This document shows, one piece after another, positions 10,778-23,470 of a stretch of 64,000 nucleotides of DNA. The DNA is taken from assembly GCA_018873225.1 (NCBI GenBank), contig JAEILZ010000009.1, positions 2,843,501 through 2,907,500 of the forward strand, in the 5' to 3' direction. This DNA comes from [Phialemoniopsis] sp. UDSM-2020 (Eukaryota; Ascomycota; Sordariomycetes; Thyridiales; Thyridiaceae). Under the pieces are notes generated by a model that saw nothing but the letters and a program-made list of their open reading frames with translations, did no database searches and was not told the origin of the DNA. How positions within the stretch are numbered: position 1 is the stretch's first letter; the number at the start of each line of letters is the position of its first letter. The position numbers and the translations under genes were made by a program.

Positions 10778-12659
10778 TTACGCAGGTGGTCCCAAACTCA
10801 AAACATCCTTGCCATCCTGCAACGCCTTCTTGCCAGGCATGTTGCCCAGCCTCATGAGCGCAGCGGACTGGCTCATGACGGGGTCCTTGCCCATCGTCGC
10901 CACCGCGACGACCGTCTCGCCCTTGGTGTAAAAGGCGGCCCAGCTACCCTCGTCGAGGCTACCCTGGATGACCACGTCGTCCCAGCCGCTCGCGCCCGTG
11001 TTGCCGCAGTAGCGCAGCTGCGCTCCGAGGGCCGACCAGAAGACGGGTGTGAAGAACTCGGCTTTGGCCGAAGGGTTGACGATGTGGTTCGCCGCCGTCC
11101 GGCCCGCGTTACCGGCGACGTTCCAGTGCTCGATGCGCGTGGGGCGGCCCTCGCCGCCGGGACCGTGGTAAGGGTAGGTGGCGATGTCTCCGACGGCGTA
11201 GACGCCCTCGAGCCCGGCGACGGCGAAGTTCTCGTCCGTCTTGAGCGAGCCGTCGTCCTCGAGGTGCACAGCGCTGTTGCCGCGCAGAAACTCGGTGGCG
11301 GGGGCGACGCCGACACCGAGGATGACGAGGTCGGCCTCGAGCTTGGTGCCGTCCTTGAGGTGCACGCTGCCGACGACGGCCGGATCCGCCGTCGACGGCT
11401 CGGCCTTGTCGACGCCCGCCGACATGTAGAACTTGACGCCGTTCTTCTCGAGGCCCTTTTGCGCGGCGGCGCCGACCTGCTCGCCGAGGACGCGCTCGAG
11501 GGGCACCTTTTCCATGCCGACGACGGTGACGGTGTTGTCCTTGGCCGTGGCGTTGGCGACCTCCATGCCGATGAAGGAGGAGCCGACGATGACGATCTTC
11601 TTGCCCTTGTCGCCGATGGCGCCGACGATCTTCTCGACGTCGTGCACGGAGCGCAGCGTGAAGATGTTGCCGAGGACCTTGAATCCTTGCAGCGGCAGGT
11701 TCTTGGGCACGCCGCCCGTGGACAGGATCAGCTTGCCGTAGTCGTAGCTCCCGCCCTTCTTGGTTGCCACTTGTTTGCTAGCAAAGTCGACGCCCGTGAC
11801 CTCGTCCTCGACGACCTCGACGCTGCCCGACTTGAACCAGTCGGCATCGCGCCACTGCAGCTTGGCGAGGTCCGTCATGAGGGCCTTGGACAGCTTGGGC
11901 CGGTCGATGGGCAGGTAGCCCTCGGACGAGATCATGGTGATGGGGCCCTGGAAGCCCTTCTCGCGCAGGGCCTCGACGGCGCCGAGGGCCCCGGAGCCGC
12001 CGCCCACGAGGACGACCCTGTCGCTGCCGGCCTTGGCGGCGCTGCACTTGAAGGCCGGCTTCCTCCTGCCGGCCTTGATGGTCTCCTTCTCGCCGGTGAT
12101 GTAGACGGCGCCGTCGCGCTCGACGACCTTGAACACGGGGAGGGCGTCCAGCGCGGGCGCGTCCTCGACGTCGCCGGTCTTGCCGTTGAAGCATGCTGCA
12201 CGAGGGTGTGTTAGTGAGCGGGCCAATTTCATTACGGAGAAAGACAGAGCCAAAATGCGGGGAACACGAACCTCCATGCCACGGGCAGGTGATGCGACCG
12301 CCGGTGGTCAGCACGCCCTTGACGAGCGGTGCGCCGTAGTGGGTGCACTTGGGGCCGATGGCCTGGACCTTGCCGCCGGCATTGAGCAGCAGCACCTTGG
12401 CCTCGTCGATGCCCTCGACCTCGACCTCCTGCTTGTCGCCGGGCTTCAGATCCAGCGACGTCACCGACTTGAGCTTGTACTCTTGCGCCATGGCGGCGAT
12501 AGCGGTCGCTGTGAAGGGTCGGGTTACTCGGCTTGTTGTTGTGTTCTGCTGCGGGGTCGGAGTGACGACACCGGAGAATGTAAGGCGTGATAGTTTGCTG
12601 GCTAGTGAACAGCGCGAGGTTCTCTGGAGGAACAAAGATGTAGCAGCATTCATGGACAT
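10778..12659 (-). CDS. AIF-like (AIFM3-type) Rieske/FAD oxidoreductase
   Basis: Two exons (12659-12272 and 12195-10778; 76-bp intron inside the second Rieske motif) encode 601 residues. Residues 57-150 form a Rieske [2Fe-2S] domain with ligands C105/H107 (CTHYGAPL) and C125/H128 (CPWHGACF, split by the intron). A pyridine-nucleotide-disulfide oxidoreductase follows, with VGGGSGALG for FAD and VGSSFIGME for NAD(P)H. This architecture is that of AIFM3/AIF-like proteins. Starting at 12659 adds a 56-residue Arg/Ser/Thr-rich leader without acidic residues, a likely mitochondrial presequence. A downstream ATG at 12491 (545 residues) would give a cytosolic form. Confidence 0.9.
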
Positions 12660-13763
12660 GGAAAAGCCAGAAGAAGGGTGGCAGAGGCAAGTAGATGGCC
12701 GTAGGGGGGACTGGGAGGAGATGGATGGGATCAATGGCAAGTCTGGTTACACTCTTGTGCATTTATCAGCAGAGCTGGCCCTTGAGCTCGCGACATGATA
12801 AGCTCGGCCGGCCAGGGACCAGCACCGGGTCTAACTGTAAAGTATGACGGGGATACATCCTCAGAGTGTGTGTTTCGAGAGCTATCCCATGTCTCAACCC
12901 CGCCATCCAAGACAAGCTCTGCTGTTTCCCGCAGCGTAATCGCCATTTCCGAGCCCTCTGAGTGGTCGCCAGGCCTGGAGCTAGTGCCGCAGTGCCCCTG
13001 TCGACGCCCAACTATGACGCGACCAAACGAAGACGGACAGGGATCCTCGGGTGGCCCCTCTCCCCCACCTCGATGCCATTGACACTCCGTACAAGAGGAC
13101 ATAAAATTGAACGAGCCAACCCGAGATGCGGCCCCGTCATGCCAGTGCAGACAGGAGCCGGCCAATGAGCTGATAGCGGGAATCAGACAAACAAGGTCTG
13201 TACTTGCCTACAACCTACAACCGTCAACTTCTAGACTGTACTGGCAAAACATTACGATGCATAGGAGAACTACAGCATATAGTATTAATATACATTGATT
13301 AGTGTGAAATGGTACCTCTTGGTATACCCATGCATACTCGAGAACCTAGTGGTCTATGTCTTCATCATGATATGTACATGTAGGTATGCTCCGGCATACT
13401 CGGAAACTTAGTTGGATGAGTTCATGGATCGTTTTATCAGTTCCTCCCGTTCAGTAATTCCCCCGAACAGCAGGAGATGAAGAATAGGAGGAAAAGGTAT
13501 TCCATCACCGCCGACGAGCCAAGTGTTCCTCCATTCCGTAGTTTCCTCAAAGGGAATTTCCATGCACTACCAATCCAGACGCGCTAATTGCTGTTGAGGA
13601 CTGTTTGCAGCCGCAACTCGTTGTTTGGGCTGGTGGTGATCGCTCAGAGCGAAAAGGACAACAGGTCGGATTCTTGTCTTGAATACTGGCCATGTTGAGT
13701 CCTGGCGCTGATTCCGCCACACGAAAGAGTAGCCATGTGCTCCAGTCTCAGATCCTCAGGCCC
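12660..13763. other. Long intergenic region
   Basis: About 1.1 kb without a supported gene. It contains a diverged 21-22 bp direct repeat beginning GCATACTCG at 13332 and 13394. No promoter or RNA gene was recognised. Confidence 0.4.
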
Positions 13764-14345
13764 TCAATGGGAAGTCTCTGGATCTTCGTCGACATCCATG
13801 GACTCCTCATCGTTGGCGGCGTCGGTCGAAGCCTCCTGCTCGGGCTCTCGGGGCTGGAGGGTGAGAGTTAACTGTGCAAGAGGAGGCAACTGCTCAGCCT
13901 CTCGCTTCATGGCGTTGAACACATCGACGATTTTGGTGAATTCGTCGGATCCATGCTTTCCCGTCCAGTTCGCGCGCGCCTCAGAATAGAATTCGACCAG
14001 CGCCTGGGTTCGCTTGGGCAATAGGTAGCGATTGGGTTGTCCGTGGAGATTGAGGCGCGATGCCATCCAAAATGCATCGGTGCCTCGAAGTTGAAGGAAC
14101 TTTTCCCGGTTTTTGACACATCTGGCGAACAACTCTATCAGTCTCGGTTTGGCAATGGCCTTGAGCGTGTCAACAGGCTTGCTGGTGTGGTTTTCGCCGA
14201 AGAGCCACTTGTAGATGGCAATGCGATCTTTGTCCAGTTCGCAGATCAGGCGGGTGAGTTGGAAGCCACCTTGGTGCATCGCTTTGCGTGTCTGTGTCTT
14301 CTTGGGCTTGGCGTTCTTGGGCTTAGTCGTGTTGGGCTCGGTCAT
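13764..14345 (-). CDS. Hypothetical protein with acidic C-terminal tail
   Basis: An ATG at 14345 opens 193 residues. The N-terminus is a Lys/Thr/Pro-rich stretch, the centre (residues about 25-150) is predicted helical and mixed charge, and the end is strongly acidic (DAANDEESMDVDEDPETSH). No signal peptide or membrane segment is seen. I do not recognise the family. The frame stays open upstream past 14441 without an ATG, so an earlier exon is possible. The composition suggests a nuclear or nucleic-acid-associated protein, which is only a guess. Confidence 0.6.
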   Translation of the reverse strand: MTEPNTTKPKNAKPKKTQTRKAMHQGGFQLTRLICELDKDRIAIYKWLFGENHTSKPVDTLKAIAKPRLIELFARCVKNREKFLQLRGTDAFWMASRLNLHGQPNRYLLPKRTQALVEFYSEARANWTGKHGSDEFTKIVDVFNAMKREAEQLPPLAQLTLTLQPREPEQEASTDAANDEESMDVDEDPETSH

Positions 14346-15422
14346 GCTGACGAGAGTCTCAGATTGATCGAGCCGAGTCTCGTCAAAGTGAATCGTACCC
14401 GAAGGGTGCAGAGATATCAAGGTGTCGAAGAGACCAGGCAAGTCGAGAGGAAGTGAAGAGGAGAAGGTGTGGAGCGATGGTGTGTGTGGTGAAGAGACTT
14501 GGGAGACGATGTGGAAAAGTTGGAGAGTGCGTTGAAGAAGTGCTTGTGAGGTCCTGCGAAGTTTGGGACAATGAGGGGGGACACGCGCTAGAGAGCAACA
14601 ATCAACAATTAGATATCTTTGTTCGTATTGTCGAGATTTGTGCTATCCAACTGCACCATATTGCCCGACTGCCCCGAATGCGAACTTTTTAAACCAACTT
14701 ATAAGGCTATGTAGCAATAGTTAGCAGTATACCACTTCTGTTGGTGCAAAACTCGGGATCATCGACCCATCCTGGTTTCCCGCACCTAGGCTGACGGTGA
14801 TGCCCGAGCCGCCATGTCATAATAGTTGCGCGAGGCTCCGAGGCCTACAGCGCTAGCCACTATGGCGCACCCACGCGCCGCCCACGCGTGAGACTATGGA
14901 TAATTGCCTACCACATATCCAACCTTGGCGTCAATTCTGCTATTGCTCGTGCTTATCACAGAGTACGATGCCCTCAAGCTCACACCACTTTGAGGCGTGC
15001 GGCCGAAGAAGAATATTCCCTCCTCTTGCATGGGTCAATCGCAAAGAGACTAGGTAGTAACAGCCTAGACTCAAGTAATGGAAACCTTCAAATTGGTCCA
15101 GTTCCCTACCAGCCGCGTGCCTGGTCAATTAATGATGGAGATGCGGAGACTTCGCTAACCAACTACTAAAGTAGGTAGTTGAAGTATCAATGGGTCCGTT
15201 AAACCCGAAAGCTCCCCATGTCGATTGTCTGTCTTATGTCAGACCTACCGACTGATCCCAGACGCGAAATTTCCAACCGATATCCGCAGGATCAGGATCA
15301 GGATCAGAACAAGGGTATAAAAAATATATTTGAAAGATTTGCTCTCATTGTATTCACACCAAGGTTGACTCTTGAACCGTCTAGCTGCAGGCTGTTGTGG
15401 TCGAATCGATATCCAACAAGCA
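14346..15422. other. Intergenic region with divergent promoters
   Basis: About 1.1 kb between a minus-strand and a plus-strand gene. The TATA element for the right-hand gene is listed separately. Part of 14350-14700 may be an upstream exon or leader of the hypothetical gene. Confidence 0.4.
15316..15329 (+). promoter_or_regulatory. Candidate TATA box for the FAD-linked oxidase
   Basis: TATAAAAAATATAT lies about 105 bp upstream of the ATG at 15423, a good match in sequence and spacing. Confidence 0.5.
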
Positions 15423-17190
15423 ATGGAGGTTCTCGCCGGGCTCGCCGCGTGGGCGCTGGCCTCAGTGTCGAGTACCGTGCCGGGCGGGCCATACCTGTCG
15501 TCAGCGGCGGGCGGATTCGCGACGACGGCTTCGCACTTCACCTCGCTGCTTTCGCCGAACGCATCGGTTCATTTTCCCGGCTCCGAGGCATTTGACAAGT
15601 CGACGCTACGCTGGTCGGCCTACGAGAAACCCGAATTTCTGATGGCGGTCCAAGTCGCTACCGAGAGCGACGTGCAGCAAGCGGTAAGAACAAGAGTACA
15701 TGAAGTTGCGTTTCATTCACTGGACTTATTGTTTTGTACAAGGTAAAATTCGCCAACGCCGTGCATCTTCCCTTTCTAGCAACATCCGGCGGCCACGGCG
15801 GGGTCGCAAGTCTGGGGCAGCTCGACCACGGCATACAGATCAACCTGAGAAAGCTGAACTCGGTCGAGATACAAGAAGATGGCAAAAGCGCCATCATTGG
15901 GGGCGGGGTCTTGACCAAAGAAGTGACCGATGCTCTATGGCCCAACGGGAAACAGGCTGGTACGTCCTTACGTCCTTGAATGCTAAGTACTTGTAACAAA
16001 GGCCGATGAGCTGATAATAAAGGTGCAACGACTAGTGACCGGCCTGTGCGAGTGCACCTCATTACTTGGGCCTACCCTGGGTGGTGGTCATGGTTGGTTG
16101 CAAGGCCGCTATGGTCTGGGCATTGACAACATCATCGAGGCCAACGTTGTGCTTGCCAACGGCTCCCTGGTCACGGCCTCTACCGAGTCGCACCCAGACC
16201 TGTTCTGGGGTCTGCGCGGTGCGGGCCACAACTTTGGAATCGTCACGTCTGTCAAATACAAGATCTATGATGTGCCCGAGGGGAACATTTGGACGTTGGG
16301 TACCTTTGTGTACACACAAGACAAACTAGAGTCCTTATTCGAGCTGTTCAATGAACTCGGGGCTGGAGGCAAGCAACCCGTGGAGCTACTGACCTGGGCT
16401 TATTTTATGACGATACCAGATGTCGACCCAAGTAATGTCAGTTGTGTTGCATAGCATATCCCGGCTTTCAAGGAGTCTGGCTTCGTTTCTGACTCTCTAC
16501 AGGCTGTCATCAGCGCTTACCTAGTCTATGAAGGCACCGAGAAGGAGGCATCGCCGTACTTGGCCAGGTTCAAAGCGCTGAAGCCTGTCACGGCGACAGT
16601 TGTACCGGCAGAGTTCCCCGAGCTCCCGGGACTGACATACCAGGGGCTGGACTCGATTGCTTGCTTGCACGGCGGGTACAGCGCCGTCAGGTTCCCGGTG
16701 AGCATGACGGAATACAACATAGCCACATACCGCACAGCATTCAACTTGTTCAGTGAGGCCATGCAGAAGAACCCCGGGCTCAACAATTCGTTCTTCATTA
16801 GCGAGGGCTACACGGTCAAGGGCGTCCAGGAAGTTCCTGCGGAGAGCACAGCGTACCCCGACAGGTTCAACAATCTTTTGATGTTGGTTATATTCAATCT
16901 CCCTTTTTGATGGCAGCTCATTAATGAACCGGTGCGCTAGATCACCCATCCTGATATATTTCGACTCGGCTCTCGATGACGAGGTTCTCAGGATTGGCAA
17001 AGAACTTCGCGACATCTTGGTGCAAGGTACGGAATCCAAGAAGCTACACGCGTATGTGAATTACGCGACTGGGGATGAAAGCATCGAGGCGCTGTATGGG
17101 CACGAAGAGTGGCGGATCGCAAAGCTGCGGTCTCTCAAGGCCAAATACGACCCGGCCAACAAATTTCGATACCACGGTCCAATTGTCTAA
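15423..17190 (+). CDS. FAD-linked oxidase, berberine-bridge-enzyme type
   Basis: Five exons (15423-15683, 15743-15959, 16036-16436, 16503-16882, 16941-17190) encode 502 residues. The FAD_binding_4 domain shows TSGGHGG, with H105 at the position of covalent 8-alpha-histidyl attachment, and a later GLCECTSLLGPTLGGGHG block with C164/C166 near the second flavin-linkage site. The C-terminal BBE motif AYVNYATGDE plus YGHEEWR and the YDPANKF ending complete the family. The first 17 residues are hydrophobic and may be a signal peptide. Donors at 16437 and 16883 were chosen because they keep the frame and family sequence. The substrate is unknown; many relatives serve secondary metabolism. Confidence 0.88.
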
Positions 17191-17934
17191 GTAGGATTTC
17201 CTAGGAGGGTAAACAAACTGCCTGGCCGTCCAAACGGGCCACTTGGGCTGCGTGTGGTGGGATTGGGAGGGAGGCTGGTGTAGGGTCGCGATTGGTGTGG
17301 AAGTAATCTGCATTCGACGTGCTGCGTCATGGGCGTTTTTCCTGTTGTCGAGAAGGACATGGATGGCTGTCATGGACATGTAGACGTGAATTGTTTGATT
17401 GTCTGATCCTCATCAAGATCCCTGCCCTTGCCCGCCGCCAGAGATGGATCTGCGTCTCCACCACACTTCACCATTTTAAACACCAAAAAGTCGCGCCAAA
17501 GCCACGGGCAGCACAAAGACACGCTAAAATCAACAACCCCAGTCAGTTTGCGTTCGAGTCGTGCCTGGCCCTTGACCCAAGATAGATAGATGGGTAGAAA
17601 GAGGGGGGAAGAGTCGAAGAGAGAACACCACCACCACCATCTTCACTCTTAGTACGCCCCCCCCTTCCCAAACTCAACCCTCCTCAATCAAATCATTCAT
17701 TCTTCGAGACGACACACATCTACTCCGTAAGGAAAACCCAAGGCCAAGGCCCGCCCCTTGCTTCTAGCCGACCGTTGTTTTAGCTGCCGCTGGACTGGTC
17801 TGACTGCGTCCCTTTTGCACACCACCCACACCTCCAGCAGCGCTCTCTTGCCGACCGAGCAGGATGCGGGTGCTGGAGTCATCGCCGCCCTTCCCCAAGC
17901 GCACACCAGGTCTGCATCTCTAGATCGCAGTGTC
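17191..17934. other. Intergenic region, pyrimidine-rich leader at right end
   Basis: About 740 bp. The right half (17600-17720) has C/T-rich and CACC-rich runs of the sort seen in fungal core promoters and 5' leaders. No gene was recognised. Confidence 0.4.
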
Positions 17935-20741
17935 ATGGCCGATCCCCAGCAATCCGGCAACCCTCACCATGACACCATGGACCTCGACCACCACCTCAAG
18001 TCCGCCGCCACCAGCGAGCCCGCGCCCCTCCAGTGCTGTTGCGGCCGCCCGGACTGCTCCGTGCTCAAGCACAACTGCTCCGTGCTCGACAACGTCGAAA
18101 AGGATGTCTATACCGCTGCTTCGATGGGCAAGGTACGTGATTTACACTCCTACTACCGAGTAGACTGTATCACAATGCGTCACTCGACCCCCAAGCGGGG
18201 CTCTTTTGCTTCCATTCTTCAACGCTGCCCTCGGCTTCTGCTAGGCGAGCATTCCAACGCCTGGCGCATGGCACAACACATCATACCCACTGTCTCTGTC
18301 CGTCTCCCAAGAAAATACTCGCGTCTGTTGGAATGCCGTCTCGCAATAGATCCTTCCTGCTCTGCAACACTGCAAATGCAACCGCAACTACGACTGTAGC
18401 AGCGACAGCACCAGCAGCAGCATCAGCAGCAGCCATGGACTGCGACAAGCTGCCGCCGGCCGATCCTGCGCCCTCGCTGACCTTTGCTTTGCAGGCGCTC
18501 CTCGTCCGATACAATGCCTCCGTTGCCGACGCCGAGCGCGACCGCGGCGAGCTGACCGCCCGCATCGAGCAGCTCGAGATGGACAAGAAGGAGCTCGAGG
18601 CCGAGAACGTTCGCACCGTCGCTGAGAACAGGGCCCTTCTCGACCAGCTCGAGACCCTCAACACCGCCGTCGCCGACTCGGACGTCCGCATAAAGTCCCT
18701 CGAGGCTACACTGCACTCCTCGCAGCTGGCCGTCCGGAGACTAGAAGGCGCCTCGCAGCGCGCCGAGGACATGGAGGGTCACCTAGCGTTGCTCGAGCAG
18801 GAGCAGGCTGCCCTGCAGCGCAGTCTGCTCGATACCGAGTCGGAAAGGCGCTCGGCCATGTCGCGGTGGAAAAAGGCCGAGCGCGGCATCTCGGACCTGC
18901 AAGCACAGCTCGAGCGCATGGAGAAGGAGGCCAAGGAGGAGCGGGAGCGTCACGTCGAGATGATGGGCAGGGTAGAGAGGCAGCGCACCATGGAGAAGGA
19001 GCTCAACACCGCCGCCGGTCGCCTCAAGGGCGCCGCTGCTGCCAAGTCGATGCAGGACGGGAAGAGCGGTAGCAATGTCGTCTCTCACTTTGTGCGCGAC
19101 CTGCTGCAGGACAATGCCAACCTCCAGCTCGGCCTCGCCGAGATGCGCGAGCTGCTCATGAACTCGCACGACGAGATCCAGATGCTCCGCGACCAGCTCA
19201 TGCTCCATCAGCCAGTCATCGCGGAGGAGGAGGAGGAGGAAGATCCCGATGTCAGCGCGGCTTCGACCCTACGTGCTGAGCTCGACACTATTGCGCCCAC
19301 GCCGCAGTCCACCCCGACCAAGCATGGCCAGCATTCGCCCTCGCTGTCCCAAGAACTCCACATTCATCACCACTACCACGTCGCCAACAAGGGCGACAAG
19401 CAGCGGGCCCGCAAAAAGAGACAGAGCCTCAACCCTGGCATCTTCACGCCTCCGGCCGCACCTTCGTCGCCGCAGTGGAGGAACCAACAGCGGTCTCCTG
19501 CACCTCTCTTCAGGACTCACAGGGCCAGAGACTCGGCATCGACCGGCCCGTCACACCGGTGGTCCGTATTCTCCGAACAGCCTTCAGACTTTGCCTCGTC
19601 TGTCCCGAGCTCCCCGCTCTCCAATCCCCGTCACTCCATGTTCGATCGCGGGTTTGCAGAAGGTTCTCTGCCGGGCTCTCCCACTACGAGCGTAGACCCC
19701 ATGTCTCCGACCTGGGGAGTGGCACATCAGCGGCAGCCCTCGGACTTGTCCGCGCGAGCGTTTCCGGGGTATCTGCCCCTGGCCGAGGTCGCTGGGTCAT
19801 GTCCGCCCGCGGAACAGCACTTAGCAAACGTATCAGATCCCCACCCCCTGGCGAATCCGATCGACCCGGACGAGTCCGGCCCCGACGAAAGCGGCAACGA
19901 GGCCGAAGAGCCAGATCTCGTGTCCAACACGACAGCGACCGAAGAGTCGTTTGAACGCAGCGAGCAGACCCCTACGGTGGCACCACCCATTGTGTTTTCG
20001 AACATCGATGCTGCGCTCCACCAAGACAACGATTTTTCCGCCGACTTCTCCGACGATTCCGTTTTCACACCTACACGCACCCCCAGGCCGAACCTACACC
20101 GCGCCATGTCCCACGAATCAATCCTATCTCTATCCGGCGGCCTCGACATTCACACACTGAAGGCCCGGCCCAGCCAGATGACACTGCGGCACATCGGGGC
20201 CACCACGGCCGATACTGGGCTCTCTGCAGTCACGGCGCAGCCCACTATTTCTATGGGTACAGTCAATGGCAAGCGAGGAAGCATGGTGTTGAGGGACAAC
20301 TTCTCCGCCTCTGGCATGGGACTCCCCATGCCCAGGACACGGGTAGCTTCCGGTCCCAGTACACCTCCTACACGTACAGCCGCCCAAACGCCTCAACGAG
20401 CGGCTTCTTCCGGACTGAAGCTCGGGCGATTTGTCTCGTGGCGACCCTGGGGCAGCAGCAGTAACACTGCCTCTCCATCCACAGCGACTGTCACGGCAGA
20501 AGCCAGCACCGCCCAGCCGAGCCGCTCCAAGACGCCGACACCGATATCTACGACGTCGCCTACCCCAGCAGAGATAGGCCTGCGCGACTTCTCGCGCGCA
20601 TCTGGGATCAACCAGCCTGGCTCGATACCAGGATTCTACGAATACTGGGCTGCTCATCAGCGTCTACGCGCCCCGCCCAGCAAAGTATTGCCCGACGCTG
20701 TGGACAGAGACGCTTTGCGAGAGGGTCTGGAGGACCTGTAA
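17935..20741 (+). CDS. Conserved fungal coiled-coil protein
   Basis: Exons 17935-18132 and 18495-20741, phase 0, give 814 residues. The N-terminus has a small cysteine group (CCCGRPDC near residues 34-41). From about residue 65 to 290 there is a long heptad-rich coiled coil of Glu/Leu/Arg/Gln, with a Glu-rich run near 315. The last 450 residues are Ser/Pro/Thr-rich and look disordered, with HIHHHYH near 355. The intron is 362 bp, much longer than its neighbours, and carries an imperfect CAG run; its second half is open in the same frame, so a shorter product from an internal ATG (18435) is conceivable. I do not recognise a named function; a cytoskeletal or septation scaffold is plausible. Confidence 0.78.
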
Positions 20742-21795
20742 ACACGAGCTGGTGTCCGACGGCAGTATCGAGGCAGCGACCATTCTTTTTTGAGCTCGGA
20801 GAGCCTGCTTTTCTTTTCGTTCTTGCATAACCGTGGTAGTTTTTGGCGTTGCGCTTCGAAGCGAGTGTCCTTATATCAGCATTTGTCCATCTTCGGACTG
20901 GTGGGCACTCGGGATTTGAGGTCCTTGAATTTGGATACCCCATTGTTGTCTTTTCTCGTCTACTCAACACGCGATTGCATCAGTACTCTTTTCTTTTGTT
21001 TTTCGCTGTGGTTTTGGTCAGTGCATCGGCTTGTCGGATAGAGCCAGTCAATTTTGCATGGGAGATGGTTTGTGGTGAGTTGAGACCACGCTATGGTTCT
21101 CCAATCCTACAATGGAAGACTACAGTTCACAGTTCATACCTTATCTAGATATTGTAATAGCATCTTTGTACATTTGGGCCCTTCGTCGACTGCTCCATGG
21201 TAACTGACAAGAAGGATCCCGGCGTAAAATGCACACCAGTCAGGCCACTAAGATGACCGCGGGACCGGACCGACTCTTACAAGCAAGAAAGGCACTGTTT
21301 ATTCCCTGTCGTTATCATGCAGCAGTGCTTACACGACCAGTGCTTGGCCAACGGCACACTCCGCATGACATCACAAGGTTCCCTGCGGGGGAGACCAGGG
21401 TTGGGTGTGGAGATGGAGGGCAGTTCGACGAGGATCCCTAACCCGAGATGGCAGCTCATTTGATCTCATTATTCCCTTCTCGTATGTAGAAGGAGCTCGA
21501 CAGCATGGTGGAACGTAGCATTCGGAGAGCCAACCGCGCAGCTTGCTCTCGGTGCTCGCAATTAACTCATGTGAGCTGCTGACCTGGGTCATCGGGGATG
21601 CAGGCACCAGGTTGTGCCCGATCCGGCACTTGATGGTGAGGGGAAGCTCAAGCTCTGTTGTCGGGTTTGCGCCAGGTTTAATTATCCCAAGGATCCGAGA
21701 TCAATATCTACCGCAATCTGGATCTCTTTTCTCAGTTTGTGCTGCGCCATCTATGCTGTCCTTTTTCATCGCATACGCAATCTCTTACCCTCAGA
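20742..21795. other. Intergenic region
   Basis: About 1.05 kb. The left half is T-rich and looks like 3' UTR of the coiled-coil gene. Short open frames here have no coding character. The promoter of the GH125 gene must lie in the right part. Confidence 0.4.
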
Positions 21796-23470
21796 ATGCG
21801 TCGACAAATGGCCCTCCAGATGCCGCTGTTGGCACTCACAGCCACCACAGCCATCGCCGCATCCCCGGCACCTCAACCGCCGGCTTCCTGTCCGGACTAC
21901 TCTGAGTTTGCCAAGACCAAACATCCTCCTTACAGCTCCGGCCCGCTGCAGCTTGGCTATATGCGCCCGGAGTCCCAGTGCCGCACCTTCAACTCGTCGG
22001 ACGTGGAGGATGTCCTCAAGGACCTGGAGGGGGCCATCACCGACCCGGATCTGTACCGCTTCTTCTACAATGCCTACCCCAACACGCTCGACACCGCGAT
22101 CCGGTGGCACGGAGCGGCGGCCGACAACCCTGATGAGGAGCTCACATTCGTCATTACCGGTGATATCGATGCCATGTGGCTCCGCGATTCTTCGAACCAG
22201 CTGCAGACCTATCTCCCACTTCTGAAGCAGTCAGACTCCAAAGAGAGCATCGCATCGCTCTTCAGAGGCGTCATCAATCTCCAAGCGCGATATCTTCTCG
22301 CTTCGCCCTATTGCAACAGCTTCCAGCCACCCGTCGAGGCCGGCATTCCTCCGGCCGTCAACGACGCATCGAAGCAAGACACGGTCAAGCCGCCCTACGA
22401 CAACACCACCGTGTTTGAGTGCAAGTACGAGCTCGACAGCCTCGCCGCCTTCTTGCAAATCTCGTCGCAGTACTACAACTCGACCGCCGACCAGGCCTTC
22501 TTCGGCAAGTTCAGCTGGACCAAGGCGGTCCGGGCAGTGCTCGACACGGCAAAGGCCATGACGCAGCCCACCTACGGCGAGGATGGGCGTGTGCTCGAGA
22601 ACCCCTACACCTTCACGCGGGAGACGACGCGCGCGACCGAGACGCTCTTCAACGACGGCGCCGGCAACCCCGTCGCCAACGGCACCGGGCTCGTGCGCTC
22701 GGCGTTCCGGCCCAGCGACGACAGCACCATCTTCCAGTTCCTCGTGCCGTCCAACATGATGTTCTCGTACTACCTGCGCCAGGCCGCGGGCATCGCGCGG
22801 GCCCTCGGCGAAAGTGCTCTCGCGGAGGAGATGGCGGCCTTTGCCGACCAGATCCGCCGGGGCATCGCCTCGCACGCGATCGTCCGCCGGGGCGGTCCGG
22901 ACGGCAAGAAGGTCTTTGCGTTCGAGGTCGACGGCTTCGGCTCCGCGGCCGTCATGGACGACTCCAACGTGCCGAGCCTGCTGGCCGCGCCCTTTTGGGG
23001 GTTTGATCAGGGCGACGAGGAGGGCTTCGCCGAGGTCTATGCTAACACGCGGGCCGCGGCGCTCGACGAGGTGGGGCCCGACGGTAACCCTTATTTCATG
23101 CGCGGCCCCGTGCTCAACGCCGTGGGCGGGCCGCACGCCGGGCCGGGTAACGGGTGGCCCATGGCCAGCGTGGTGCGGATCCTGACGAGCGATGATGATG
23201 CTGAGATCACGCGCGTGCTGGGCGAGGTCCTGCGCAGCACGGACGGAATTGGGCTCATGCACGAGAGCGTCAACGCTTTTAATGCGAGTATATGGACGCG
23301 GCAGTGGTGAGTCTTCATTTCTATGTCTAGAGTTATTGAATTTGAGTACTGATATCGTGATCTGCAGGTTCTCCTGGGCAAATGGACTGTTTGGGCAGAT
23401 GATTATCGATCTCAAGGAGAGGAAGCCTGAGATTTTGAAGCAAGGATTCAAGTGCAAGCGGAAGATGTAA
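21796..23470 (+). CDS. Glycoside hydrolase family 125, secreted exo-alpha-1,6-mannosidase
   Basis: Exons 21796-23306 and 23368-23470 (phase-2 intron with GTGAGT donor) encode 537 residues. A signal peptide precedes a Pro/Ala stretch and CPDYSEF. GH125 (formerly DUF1237) marks are the GDIDAMWLRDS block at 122-132, the EVDGFG and DDSNVPSL segments, MRGPVLNA, and the C-terminal MHESVNAFN and RQWFSWANGLFG. The second exon restores the conserved FSWANGLFG ending. The enzyme releases mannose from alpha-1,6-linked mannans, probably outside the cell or in the secretory path. It is convergent with the LPMO gene; together with the secreted protein at 26109 it forms a small secretome stretch. Confidence 0.95.

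Noticed and set aside
10757..12214. 485-codon plus-strand open frame
   Set aside because: It lies antisense to the AIF-like reductase, whose Rieske and FAD motifs are unmistakable. The frame is rich in Asp/Val/Leu/Gly from GC-rich reverse-complement codons and has no family features.
16023..16035. Acceptor at 16021-16022 for the third exon of the FAD-linked oxidase
   Set aside because: It breaks the frame of the conserved GLCECTSLLGP block; the acceptor ending at 16035 restores it.
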